This document shows, piece by piece, positions 9,701 to 16,504 of a DNA stretch of 60,109 nt (the first letter of the stretch is position 1; each line of letters opens with the position of its first letter). The stretch comes from Methanosaeta sp. PtaB.Bin039 (lineage in GTDB: Archaea; Halobacteriota; Methanosarcinia; Methanotrichales; Methanotrichaceae). The stretch covers positions 1 to 60,109 of the forward strand of contig MVQI01000073.1 of assembly GCA_002067795.1 (NCBI GenBank), in the 5' to 3' direction. The notes beneath the pieces were generated by a model that was not told the origin of the DNA, did not search any database, and worked only from the letters and a program-made list of their open reading frames with translations. A program made the translations under genes and the position numbers.

Positions 9701-12700
9701 TGGGAGGCAATGGCATCGGAGGCACCGGGGAAGGAGGGATGGGTGGAATTGGCGGCAATGGCGGTCAGGGCAGCAGAGGTTCCGATCGAAATATCGGAGT
9801 TGGCATTGCATTTGTTGGCAAGGGAACCGCCATTGGATTTGGCTTCAGCAACGCCCTCGGAGGTAGCGGTGGTGAGGGCGGAGATGGAGGCTATGGGGGC
9901 AACGGAACAGGAGGCTGCGGCATCGGCGGTGACAGTCTGGGCGGCGGCATCTCCAATTCGGGCACTCTCGAATTGAGATACTCTGATTTTATTGACAACA
10001 TCGCAAGAGGTGGAATTGGCGCTGGCGGTGCAGGCATTGGTGGCGATGGAGGTTGTGGTGGGATCGGCGGAGCCGGCGGCAAAGGAGACGGGATAGGGAT
10101 TGGCCTTGGGATAGGTTCGAGCTGGCCACCCAAAGCGATGGGTGGCGCATTTGGCTTGGCCCTGGGAATAGGGGGTGACGGAGGAAGCGGCGGTCATGGC
10201 GGAGATGGAGGCAGAAGCATAGGAGGCCCAGGAGTAGGTGGAGATGGGTCCGGAGGCGGAATATACAATGAAGGCTCGTTGCTGATGGAGAGTTCTTCTG
10301 TCACAAATAACATAGCTGAAGGCGGTATCGCATTTGGCGGAGCAAGCATAGGCGGCAACGGCGGCAATGGAGGATATGGCGGTTCAGGCGGCGAGGGATA
10401 TGCTGTTGGCGGAGGCATAACTCTCCTTCTCGATACGTCCAGCGCTGGTGTCGGAGTAGCGTTAGGCTTTGGCGGCAATGCGGAGAGTGGCGGCCTCGGT
10501 GGAAACGGCGGCAATAGCTCCGGAGGCGATGGATTTGGGGGCTGTGGACTCGGCGGCGGCATCCGTACGAGCCAGGGCACCTTTGAAGTGGCCAACAGTT
10601 CCTTCACAGATAATTTTGCCAAAGGTGGCAATGGATTCGGCGGACATAGCATCGGAGGCTGGGGCGGGCAAGGCGGCCAAGGCGGCGAAGGCGGAAAGAG
10701 CACTGGCATTGGCGCCCATACACTTGGAACCGTCCCGAAAAGAACCGAGTGGAACGGAATTACATTGGATTACAGTTACATACCATCCCTGAATCTCGAC
10801 CCAGGCAAAAATAGTTTTGGACTTGGCATTGCCGGCTTGCCATTCTCCATCCCACTATTTGGGTCACACGGCAACGCCGGAAGCGGTGAATCGGGAGGCC
10901 GCGGTGGCTATAGCACAGGCGGAAATGGGATTGGCGGCAATAGCTATGGTGGAGGCATATTAAGCGAAGGAAATTCGATATCGAACAATATTAAGATAAT
11001 CAAGAATGCCGCTTTAGGTGGAGAAGGCGTCGGAGGCAATGCCGATGGAGGCCGAGGTGGCATTGGCGGAAATGGCGGAAGTGGCGGCAATAGCGATGGC
11101 TCAGGAATCGACGATGGTATCAGTGTAGATCTTTATATATTTTCTCTTGGAATAAAAGGCAAGAAGGGCGTGGGATCGGGCATCGGCGGTTACGGCGGCA
11201 CAGGCGGCATTGGCGGCGATGGAGTCACCGGCATCGGCGGTCTGGGAACAGGTGGCGACAGCATGGGTGGCGGCATTTCCATCCTTGGCGGCTCCCTGGA
11301 TCTGACCGATTCCATGATAATTGGAAACATTGCGGAAGGTGGCGAAGGAAGCGGCGGCAATGGTTCAGGTGGAAGCGGAGAAGATGCCGGAAGCGGCGGC
11401 ATTGGCGGCACAGGCAAAGCCAAAGGCAAGTTGGATGTACTTGAGCCCTATATGCCAAAGGTACCTGTTAACCAGTATGTTACCATTTCTATCGGCCTTA
11501 AATGCAATTTAGGCGGCATTGGCATAGGTGGAGCCGGCGGTGACGGGAGCGATGGCGGCATAGGTGGCGACGGCATCGGAGGCGTCGGCACCGGTGGGTT
11601 AGGTTTGGGTGGCGCAGTCTACAATAAGGGCAAATTAAATGTGAATGATAGCATTATCTCCGGAAATATTGTGAGAGGCGGCGACGGCATTGGAGGCAAT
11701 GGCACCGGAGGACGCGGTGGAAATGGCAGCTCTGGAGCCGATGGTGGCCAGTCGGCTGCACCCTTAGGTTTGGGAGTTATTGGTGGATTTGGCTTCGGTT
11801 ATCCGAATGTGATCGCTTTCAACTTTAGTGCAAGCTTTGATGTCGGAATTAGTGGTGGACTGATTGGTGGCAATGGCGGCGATGGTGGTGACGGCGGATA
11901 TGGCAGGGGTGGCAACGGTATCGGCAGCTATGGATCAGGCGGCGGAATCTATAATAATGGATTAATGAGCATGGAGAACACCACAATCATCGACAGCAGT
12001 GCAGAGAGCGGTAACGGTATCGGCGGATATGGCTATGGTGGAGAGAATGGAATTGCAGGAATACATGGCAGCAGTGCAGAATTATCGTTTAGCATTAAAG
12101 AGACCTTGCTTGCCGAGATTAATATCTTTAAAATATTCCAGCTGAGAGAAAAGGCAACCCTTCCCATCTATGAGGGATCCATAAGCGTGCTGGACCCAAA
12201 GGATGGTACAAATGGCATCAAGAGATCAGGCACAAATGGAGTGGGCTTCCACCAAATTGGCAATGGAGGCGGCATTGCCAATCAGGCGGATGGGGTGATG
12301 CAATTAAACGGCAGCAATGTCTCACAAAACATAGCAGCATATGGTGGCGGTATTTATAACGCCGGCTTAATGAATGTGACGTACAGCAACATATCATGGA
12401 ATGAGGCATATAGCGGATCAGGCATCTACAATGTCCGGCCTGGCAGATTTGACTTGGGTGCCAGCAGAATCTTCAACAATTCGGCCACAGGAAACGGCGG
12501 CGGAATCTACAATTTCGGCATGATGAATGTGACGGACAGCAACATATCTTGGAATGAGGCATATAGCGGATCAGGCATCTACAATGATGAAATTAGCAGT
12601 CTGAACTTATCCTCCAGCCAAATCATCGAAAACAATGCCAGCAAATACGGTGGTGGCATCTGTAATATCGGCTATCTATGGCTGAGAACCGGTACCAGCA

Positions 12701-12825
12701 TTAAATGGAATCGGGCAGACTACGGTGGAGGCGTTTACGAGCTGGTTGAGCCGTTGGTGAATAGTAGCACTGTGGAAGAGAATTTAGCTCGCATCGAGGG
12801 TGATGATTTCTACCGACCCTATTAG
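3739..12825 (+). CDS. Giant exported glycine-rich right-handed beta-helix protein
   Basis: A 3028-residue protein. Residues 1-22 are a signal peptide (VYLILCLLFSCSHA core). Residues about 23-260 form a unique N-terminal domain with one pair of close Cys. About 267-320 has the classic parallel beta-helix entry pattern (IQDAIDFADDGDTISI, then VYEGNISI and LLIEGNG). From about residue 349 there are roughly 36 repeats of a GGGIYNxGxLxLxxSxIxxNIAxGG-type coil. In the first 29 or so the coils are separated by 30-70-residue (GGX)n loops; the last seven (about 2841-3020) are compact and resemble polymorphic-membrane-protein coils. Some loops carry hydrophobic GIGIGLxFG inserts. There is no transmembrane anchor or PGF-CTERM at the end. 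It is probably a surface or sheath-associated adhesin-like protein; that role is inferred. Several repeat blocks are nearly identical at DNA level. A GAGG Shine-Dalgarno precedes the ATG. Confidence 0.9.
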   Translation: MFPKEISMVYLILCLLFSCSHAIEIGFSAGDNGEYVGISDDYQVDEEVEVREEASAGFGASPSISDSRIISGTGDAKIRQSLSGRGGGADYSAASDLDVTGAASLQYESSASISPASCQLSGRTLVIDGQIAQMGLHAHQGEFYGGVSSRIEQGDLRTMQSLSAGSCVDLFQEVDALGDRVQTNAWFSGFSDGVVTQGHIKLDATGDAMFKGYLKSTSVGQYAGQDILVAKGNKVYTEDFRKKGDFEQMISRTSKDGSISGSTRTVDDGQIIQDAIDFADDGDTISIWKGVYEGNISIDKSLLIEGNGSDSTFIDGGAQYRNILVGSADPLAIVTLSKMSIRNGSATFGAGILNYADLSVINCNITQNVAAGAGGDGVQGSSGYGGGIYNKGRLSLIESSVTANLAQGGNGTGGAAGGDGYGGDAFGGGLFNDADGVISLFDSGIVENTAIGGDGIGSNGYGGDGLGGGIFSQGTISAMTNIDVTGNIAQGGTGNGGSSNIIGSNGYGGDGLGGGIFSQGTISAMTNVDVTGNIAQGGTGNGGSSNIIGSNGYGGDGLGGGIFCQGTISAMTNVDVTGNIAQGGTGNGGSSNIIGFDGYGGDGLGGGIFCQGTISEITGAEVSENIAQGGNGTGGNGIGTAGIDEQNGGNGRTSKRSRSIPIWTPWETYYITVSWDAEGTPGGAGIPGTSGGLGFGGQGIGGNGSGGGIYNIGEMTLSASRITDNIARGGSGIGGSGIGGSGGQGGDGGNGGTGGGGSFWSAGYGYRGGVGGEGGDGGNGGDGHGGDGTGGIGIGGGIFNNGSIELGASGIEGNIAQGGSGIGGDGVGGIGGSGGNGGHGGSGGSGLLSGDSGGNGGGGGNGGSGGSGFGGNGTGEAGIGGGIYTEVELEGIGTIAYNKALGGDGIGGNGTGGQSEQGGDGGNGGNGGSGGFGRGTGGAGGSGGSSNQAGAGVGGSGVGGDALGGGIFWPDDLKLTDLDIIGNIAEGGRGSGGFGIGGFVGASGHDGRYGSNGWDLGTILFKGDNGQDGKAGPDGSGGGMGVGGSAMGGSAFGGGIFGLANVTLTGIILSSNIASGGMASGGMGRGGNGSNGIQGEDGGDASWAVGVSGDGGDGGSGGDGGEGGEGIGGNAVSGSGLGGGIYGLGDLTSSYTTISENIARGGDSIGGQGNGGFGGEGGAGGTGGDASWAVGVSGDGGSGGSGGDGEEGGIGTGGNAVSGSGVGGGIYGLGDLTSSYTTISDNMARGGDSFGGQGNGGDGGEGGAGGTGGDASWAVGVSGDGGSGGSGGDGGAGGEGIGGNAVSETGIGGGIYGLGDLTSSYTTISDNMARGGDSFGGQGNGGDGGAGGSGGNGRNGVWAIGVSGRGGSGGSGGDGGAGGEGLGGNAVSETGIGGGIYGIGDLSLSDTTISDNVARGGDSLGGQGNGSDGGEGGTGGIGGKGGWAVILAGSGSGGGAGGRGGNSGSGIGGNAVGGQASGGAIYNYGNLTITDGVLTANVAQGGDGRGGDGNSGQGGEGGQGGTGGDGGTVYGLFVACTGGAGGAGGVGGNSSPGIGGNAVGGQAWGGAIYNSGNLTITDGVLTANVAQGGDGRGGDGNSGQGGEGGQGGTGGDGGPVYGLLFGWNGEGGDGGFGGAGGLGMIGIGGGSHGGDAYGGAIFSHGPTLSMTDCVVTENAAKGGNSTGGAGLGGDGGDGGIGGRGGDGGNGVSALPFAGVSIGLSVHSEGGDGGNGGKGGNGGEGLGGDAVGGTSYGGGIYSNGSMRFSGENEDDVSRNIAEGGFGAGGLGQGGKGGRGGQGGDGGSGRNIGIGLAFGIGAQVPFGVGVGYGEGRGGDGGQGGLGDIGGLGRGGNGTGGCALGGGIFGPGDSTIVGSDITENIAEAGNGIGGDGIGGIGGAGGQGGNGGSGEGWSIGIGFVTGDAGAMGLAAGGISGLIERRAGSGGDGGEASQGGEGVGGDGTGGHAFGGAVYNSGESLYGNHLNVSCNVALGGNGIGGTGEGGMGGIGGNGGQGSRGSDRNIGVGIAFVGKGTAIGFGFSNALGGSGGEGGDGGYGGNGTGGCGIGGDSLGGGISNSGTLELRYSDFIDNIARGGIGAGGAGIGGDGGCGGIGGAGGKGDGIGIGLGIGSSWPPKAMGGAFGLALGIGGDGGSGGHGGDGGRSIGGPGVGGDGSGGGIYNEGSLLMESSSVTNNIAEGGIAFGGASIGGNGGNGGYGGSGGEGYAVGGGITLLLDTSSAGVGVALGFGGNAESGGLGGNGGNSSGGDGFGGCGLGGGIRTSQGTFEVANSSFTDNFAKGGNGFGGHSIGGWGGQGGQGGEGGKSTGIGAHTLGTVPKRTEWNGITLDYSYIPSLNLDPGKNSFGLGIAGLPFSIPLFGSHGNAGSGESGGRGGYSTGGNGIGGNSYGGGILSEGNSISNNIKIIKNAALGGEGVGGNADGGRGGIGGNGGSGGNSDGSGIDDGISVDLYIFSLGIKGKKGVGSGIGGYGGTGGIGGDGVTGIGGLGTGGDSMGGGISILGGSLDLTDSMIIGNIAEGGEGSGGNGSGGSGEDAGSGGIGGTGKAKGKLDVLEPYMPKVPVNQYVTISIGLKCNLGGIGIGGAGGDGSDGGIGGDGIGGVGTGGLGLGGAVYNKGKLNVNDSIISGNIVRGGDGIGGNGTGGRGGNGSSGADGGQSAAPLGLGVIGGFGFGYPNVIAFNFSASFDVGISGGLIGGNGGDGGDGGYGRGGNGIGSYGSGGGIYNNGLMSMENTTIIDSSAESGNGIGGYGYGGENGIAGIHGSSAELSFSIKETLLAEINIFKIFQLREKATLPIYEGSISVLDPKDGTNGIKRSGTNGVGFHQIGNGGGIANQADGVMQLNGSNVSQNIAAYGGGIYNAGLMNVTYSNISWNEAYSGSGIYNVRPGRFDLGASRIFNNSATGNGGGIYNFGMMNVTDSNISWNEAYSGSGIYNDEISSLNLSSSQIIENNASKYGGGICNIGYLWLRTGTSIKWNRADYGGGVYELVEPLVNSSTVEENLARIEGDDFYRPY
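5107..5658 (+). repeat. Four tandem 138-bp (46-aa) repeats inside the giant gene
   Basis: Units begin at 5107, 5245, 5383 and 5521. Each encodes a YGGDGLGGGIF beta-helix coil, an xGTIS strand, and a NIAxGGxGxGG loop. The first three units differ by only a few bases, the last diverges in its second half. The exact in-frame period indicates recent duplication by recombination or slippage. Confidence 0.9.
7033..8052 (+). repeat. Four tandem 255-bp (85-aa) repeats inside the giant gene
   Basis: Units begin at 7033, 7288, 7543 and 7798. Each carries WAVGVSG or a close variant, a GGX loop, GGNAVS, a GGGIYGLGDLT coil, and TTISxNxARGGDS. The first three are nearly identical in DNA; the fourth is more diverged (WAIGVSG, LSLSDTTIS). 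Confidence 0.85.
8143..8664 (+). repeat. Two tandem 261-bp (87-aa) repeats inside the giant gene
   Basis: Units begin at 8143 and 8404. Each starts GGNAVGGQA, continues with GGAIYN, GNLTITDGVLTANVAQGG, and a GGDGRGGDGNSGQGGEGG loop. The first half of the two units is almost identical at DNA level. Confidence 0.85.
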
Positions 12826-12834
12826 GATGGAAGA

Positions 12835-13737
12835 ATGCCGAAATACTTCGTTGTTCTGCTGATCTTAACAGCACTCGTAGCCAGCGCCGCTGCAGCCAGC
12901 TGGACCGGATTTGTGAGGACCGACTCCGGATCCTGGTCCATCTCCAGGGAGAGCTGCAACGTGAGCTTCATCTATGAGCAGTCTGTTGAGGGGCAGATAT
13001 CGCCAGTGGACTACCACGGCAGAACCTTGAGTCCCTATTATTCTTCCTATACCGATGTGAATCTAAATGATGTACGTGTGGGCGAGAGAACTGCTGCATT
13101 GCAGGGCAGATACAGCAGCCAGGGTCAGCTCAAATTGCAGTCCAGAACCAATGGCTCGGTGGACATGGTAATCTACAAACCATCAGGAACCGACCTATAT
13201 ACAATCGACTTTTACGAGGTGTGGCCTGTAAACCTGAGCTACGACAGCAGCATGACCTATTCCGGACGGGAGATAAACAGCCGCGACTTTCTGGGCAACA
13301 ACAGGGATTATATTGGTGCCAGCTTCCTCTACAATCGGGAGCTTTCAAAAGATAGCAGCCTAAATATGAGCCTTGAGAGGATGAATGCCACTGTAGTGGC
13401 CAACGACGAGGCCATTTATCAGGCCGATGTCATGGCCACGAGAGACACCAAATACAGGCTAAATTCACATAGCACAGGCATTGCTAGCCTCAGGCATATG
13501 CAGATCGGACCCGGAGACGAGATCCTGACTGAGGGCGACGAGCGGTTCGTTGGCGTATACGATCTGGTCAGGAGCATAGGCATGGGATCGCGCTTTGAGA
13601 ACGTGGATATCGCTGATGACGAGATAGAATGGCTGCCATGCTGTCTTTCGGGCTTTGCCGGCATGGCACCTGCCGATCAGAAGGCTCTCGGATCGGCCAG
13701 GGGTATCTTTGACTGCACATGCTTCGAGGTTCCCTAA
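12835..13737 (+). CDS. Exported companion protein with CC/CxC C-terminal module
   Basis: A 300-residue exported protein starting 10 nt after the giant gene, almost certainly on the same transcript, with GGATGGA as a possible ribosome site. Residues 1-20 are a signal peptide (VVLLILTALVASAAAAS). The mature body is rich in beta-strand and N-glycosylation sequons (for example NVS, NLS, NMS, NAT). The last 40 residues contain WLPCC, then GFAG, then GIFDCTC. The same module ends the exported protein at 54124-55137, so it is a shared domain and not chance. Four closely spaced Cys outside the cell suggest disulfides or metal binding. No database family recognised. Its tight linkage suggests it helps assemble or anchor the giant protein (inference). 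Confidence 0.8.
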   Translation: MPKYFVVLLILTALVASAAAASWTGFVRTDSGSWSISRESCNVSFIYEQSVEGQISPVDYHGRTLSPYYSSYTDVNLNDVRVGERTAALQGRYSSQGQLKLQSRTNGSVDMVIYKPSGTDLYTIDFYEVWPVNLSYDSSMTYSGREINSRDFLGNNRDYIGASFLYNRELSKDSSLNMSLERMNATVVANDEAIYQADVMATRDTKYRLNSHSTGIASLRHMQIGPGDEILTEGDERFVGVYDLVRSIGMGSRFENVDIADDEIEWLPCCLSGFAGMAPADQKALGSARGIFDCTCFEVP

Positions 13738-13767
13738 AGAGGCGTTTCGTTTTGAAGAAAGAAAGAA

Positions 13768-13774
13768 TTTTTTT
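13768..13774 (+). terminator. Oligo-T terminator for the giant-gene operon
   Basis: Seven T residues 31 nt after the companion gene stop. A second run of eight T at 13828-13835 could act as backup. Confidence 0.5.
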
Positions 13775-13888
13775 GGAGATGCTCATCCGACCAGGCATTC
13801 TGATGAGATTTCCAGGTCAAAGGGCGGTTTTTTTTCTTCTGGGCAGAATTGCCATGAAGATGATCGATCTTGCGCCCTTTGCTGGTAC

Positions 13889-13896
13889 AAAAAAAA
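13889..13896 (-). terminator. Oligo-T terminator for the TPR gene
   Basis: Eight A on the plus strand give T8 on the minus strand, 29 nt past the stop of the TPR gene at 13925. Confidence 0.5.
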
Positions 13897-13924
13897 TTGA
13901 TCTATAGTATGCGTCTCAAGAGCT

Positions 13925-14719
13925 TTAGGGCATCGTGCTGTTGGCGGCAATCGCCTTATCAAAGGCGTCAACTGCATCCTGATATCTGCCTGCGGCGTTC
14001 AACATCAGTCCCATATTGTTCCAGGCCTCTGAGTAATTGGGATCAGCTATGGTTGCATTCTCGAATGCCTCTATGGCTTCCTGGGTCTGGTTGATGCTTG
14101 CCAGAGCCAGCCCCTTATAATTCCAGGCCATGGCGAATGAAGGATCGATCCTCACTGCATTATCAAAGGCTGCCACTGACTCTCTGGAATTGCCCAGGCT
14201 GAGAAGTGCCAGCCCCTTGTAATACCATGTCGTGGAGATCGTTGGGTCCAGCCTTATCGCCTCATCAAAGGATTCTATGGACTCGACGATCTGGCCAAAT
14301 CTCAGGAGAGAAAAGCCCTTGTTGTTCCAGGCTTTCACATTTTTGGGGTTTATCTCCAGAGATTGATTAAATGCATCTATGGCCTGCGGGTAGCTGCCAA
14401 GGGCAGCCAGAGCCAGACCTATATTATTCCAAGCTGCCCATGCAAAATCCGGCTCGATCGATATGACCTTCTCAAAGGCCTCTATTGACTCGTTGTACAT
14501 CTCCAGATTGAGCAGATCAAGTCCCAGGTTGTTCCATGCCATGTAGGCACTTGGATTTTCCCTGGTTGCATTTCGATATGCTTCTGCAGCTCCCTGATAG
14601 TCTCCCAGGTTATCGAGAGCTATGCCTTTGTTCATCCAGTAGTCTGCCATATTGCTCTGTGCAAAGGAAGGAAGCGCCAGCGTGGTAATTAGTAAAAGGC
14701 TAACAACTGATCTCTTCAT
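13925..14719 (-). CDS. Exported tetratricopeptide-repeat protein
   Basis: A 264-residue protein with a signal peptide (residues 1-20, VVSLLLITTLALPSFA core) followed by about seven 34-residue TPR units spanning the rest. Each unit repeats the pattern AWNNxGLxLxxLGxYxxAIxAFxxAIxxxP (for example AWNNIGLALAALGSYPQAI). TPR arrays are protein-protein interaction scaffolds. Export makes this one a candidate scaffold at the cell surface. It is monocistronic and convergent with the giant-gene operon; the 354 bases upstream (14720-15073) hold no supported gene. Function beyond binding is not readable. Confidence 0.9.
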   Translation of the reverse strand: MKRSVVSLLLITTLALPSFAQSNMADYWMNKGIALDNLGDYQGAAEAYRNATRENPSAYMAWNNLGLDLLNLEMYNESIEAFEKVISIEPDFAWAAWNNIGLALAALGSYPQAIDAFNQSLEINPKNVKAWNNKGFSLLRFGQIVESIESFDEAIRLDPTISTTWYYKGLALLSLGNSRESVAAFDNAVRIDPSFAMAWNYKGLALASINQTQEAIEAFENATIADPNYSEAWNNMGLMLNAAGRYQDAVDAFDKAIAANSTMP

Positions 14720-15073
14720 GCATCGGCCCCTGTTCCATTATCTTTTGCTTTATTAATTAAGAACATTGTGGTATCTTATAGCCTGAAGCTGAAAAAAGAT
14801 TCGTCCATTGGGGTGAGGCAAAGAATTGGAGCACTGAATTCGCATCGAGATAAGATGGTCAAGGATACGGATCTGTTGTGTTTGGCCTGTTGCATAGAGC
14901 CAAAAAGAAATCGCAACTAGCAGCAGTCGTGCCATTTAAGCTACCTTGCAAAAGCGTTGGACCGGTCGGATAAATGGATCTTTAGGGCTACATGTCTCTT
15001 TTAACTTCGGGCTGTTTCGTGAGGCCAAGGCGACTATCTGAGGCCTGCGGTCAGCAGCGGTCCGGAATAAAAT

Positions 15074-15937
15074 TCAGCACTGCTGCTCACCGCTCATCCT
15101 CCGATAGATCTCTTCAGCTACTTCAAGAGCTGAGACGCTGTTCATCTCAAGTCCCAGCTCGTCTGGCCCCAGTCCAAGGGCGATGCCTGCAAGCTGGGTC
15201 ACATAGAGCACCGGCAGACCCAGCTCTTCCCCGCTTTTAGCCTCTGCCAAGCGCTGCTTGGCATCAAGCATGAGATGGCATAGGGGGCAGACTGCCACCA
15301 CAGCCTCAGCGCCGGCCTGCCTGGCGCTACGGAGTATGCGAAGCACGCTCTCGCTTGCAGCCCCATCCTGTGGCATGAATATCGGGCCTCCGCAGCACAG
15401 CATCTTCAGCGGAAACTCGACCGGCTCTCCGCCGAGGCGGCGGATGAGGCTCTCTAAGACCTGTGGCTGCTCCGGGCTGTCAATCCCTCCCTTGGGCCTG
15501 GTGAGAAGACATCCATAGTAAGGGGCCACCCTGAGGCCCCCAAGTGGCACTACGACCCGCTTGCCTCCTTCCTCTCCCTCCAGCCCCTCCATTATGACCT
15601 CAAGGACGTGCTTGATCGTTGAGCCCTGGTACTTCACCTCAAGCACCCGGTTGACCCGATCCCTCAGTGTCCGGTCCTGCAGGCGAATTGCAGCATCTCT
15701 AAGGTTGCTGTAGCAGATTGAGCATGATGTCATCACCGGCAGACCGGTCCTGGCCAGGTTGCGGGCTGAGAGGGCGACAGCGAGGTCCTGATTTGAGCAA
15801 TGAGTCGCTCCACAGCAATTCCAATCTGAGATCTCCTCGAGCTCCACACCCAGCGCCTGAGCTACCGCTCTTGTGGAGAGATCGTACTCCTTTCCTGTGG
15901 ACCTGGCCACGCATCCGGGGTAATAGGCGAGCTTCAT
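15074..15937 (-). CDS. hdrB: CoB-CoM heterodisulfide reductase subunit B
   Basis: A 287-residue protein, the catalytic subunit that reduces the CoM-S-S-CoB heterodisulfide made in the last step of methanogenesis. Two CCG domains are visible. The first runs from YPGC (Cys 9) through CCGATHCS (Cys 41-42) to CSIC. The second runs from YYGC through LCCGGP to CPLC. These ligate the two non-cubane [4Fe-4S] clusters known for HdrB. Length is normal. It is the last gene of hdrA-polyferredoxin-hdrC-hdrB; its ATG overlaps the hdrC stop (ATGA, 15934-15937), implying translational coupling. Cytosolic. Confidence 0.96.
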   Translation of the reverse strand: MKLAYYPGCVARSTGKEYDLSTRAVAQALGVELEEISDWNCCGATHCSNQDLAVALSARNLARTGLPVMTSCSICYSNLRDAAIRLQDRTLRDRVNRVLEVKYQGSTIKHVLEVIMEGLEGEEGGKRVVVPLGGLRVAPYYGCLLTRPKGGIDSPEQPQVLESLIRRLGGEPVEFPLKMLCCGGPIFMPQDGAASESVLRILRSARQAGAEAVVAVCPLCHLMLDAKQRLAEAKSGEELGLPVLYVTQLAGIALGLGPDELGLEMNSVSALEVAEEIYRRMSGEQQC

Positions 15938-16503
15938 TGGCTATCCATCTCCTCAAAGATCCTTCTGATCTCGGAGATCCCTTCTATGCAACTGATCTGC
16001 CACGCGATCTTCCCTTTTGGCATCAGCTCTATCCCCATCTCCATTATCGGCACGGTGGATAACGGATTTTTAAGGGGATAGACAGCGGAGAGCATGAACT
16101 CCGAGATACGGCCACAGCTTTTGATCTGATCCATAAACAGGCGCTCAAACGCCTGATCCTTGTTGCGGCGCCCTTCCTGCTCGAAGATCTGCCTGAGTGC
16201 CGATACTACGGCTTTTGGCCTGATGCCACGAGGGCAGCGCACGGTACAGAGAAGACACGAGGTGCACAGCCAGATCGACTCGCATGCCATGGCCTCCTCC
16301 TTCCTGCCCTCCAGGACCAGCTGGACCAGCTTTCGGATGCTTGCGTCCATCAGGTGCGCTGTCGAGCAGCTTGATGAACAGGTTCCGCATTGTATGCAGG
16401 TCTTCACCTCGTCGCCGGCGAGGCGGATGGCCAGGTCTCGAAACTCCCGTCCGGTCTGATTCGTCATATGATGCCCGGATCCTATCGCTTCAGTCTCAGC
16501 CAT
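15934..16503 (-). CDS. hdrC: CoB-CoM heterodisulfide reductase subunit C
   Basis: A 189-residue iron-sulfur subunit passing electrons from HdrA to HdrB. Two [4Fe-4S] motifs are visible: CIQCGTCSSSC and CTSCLLCTVRCP. The start is placed at the ATG at 16503 (MAETEAIG) because GAGGGAGG lies directly before it and the codon sits 1 nt past the polyferredoxin stop; the frame is open upstream but only into that gene. The C-terminal half (YPLKNPLS, IPIMEMGIELMPKGKI-like) matches the HdrC tail that contacts HdrB. Length is normal for the family. Confidence 0.95.
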   Translation of the reverse strand: MAETEAIGSGHHMTNQTGREFRDLAIRLAGDEVKTCIQCGTCSSSCSTAHLMDASIRKLVQLVLEGRKEEAMACESIWLCTSCLLCTVRCPRGIRPKAVVSALRQIFEQEGRRNKDQAFERLFMDQIKSCGRISEFMLSAVYPLKNPLSTVPIMEMGIELMPKGKIAWQISCIEGISEIRRIFEEMDSQ

Positions 16504-16504
16504 A

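Noticed and set aside
5026-11429. Many Pro- and Ser-rich open frames opposite or alternate to the giant gene
   Set aside because: They are the automatic shadow of GGN-rich codons (Gly read in other frames gives Pro, Ala, Glu). None has a signal, domain or ribosome site.
3739-12825. Calcium-binding RTX repeats in the giant protein
   Set aside because: GGXGXD-like strings occur, but the required hydrophobic residue at the end of each nonapeptide is missing; the period is three residues, not nine.
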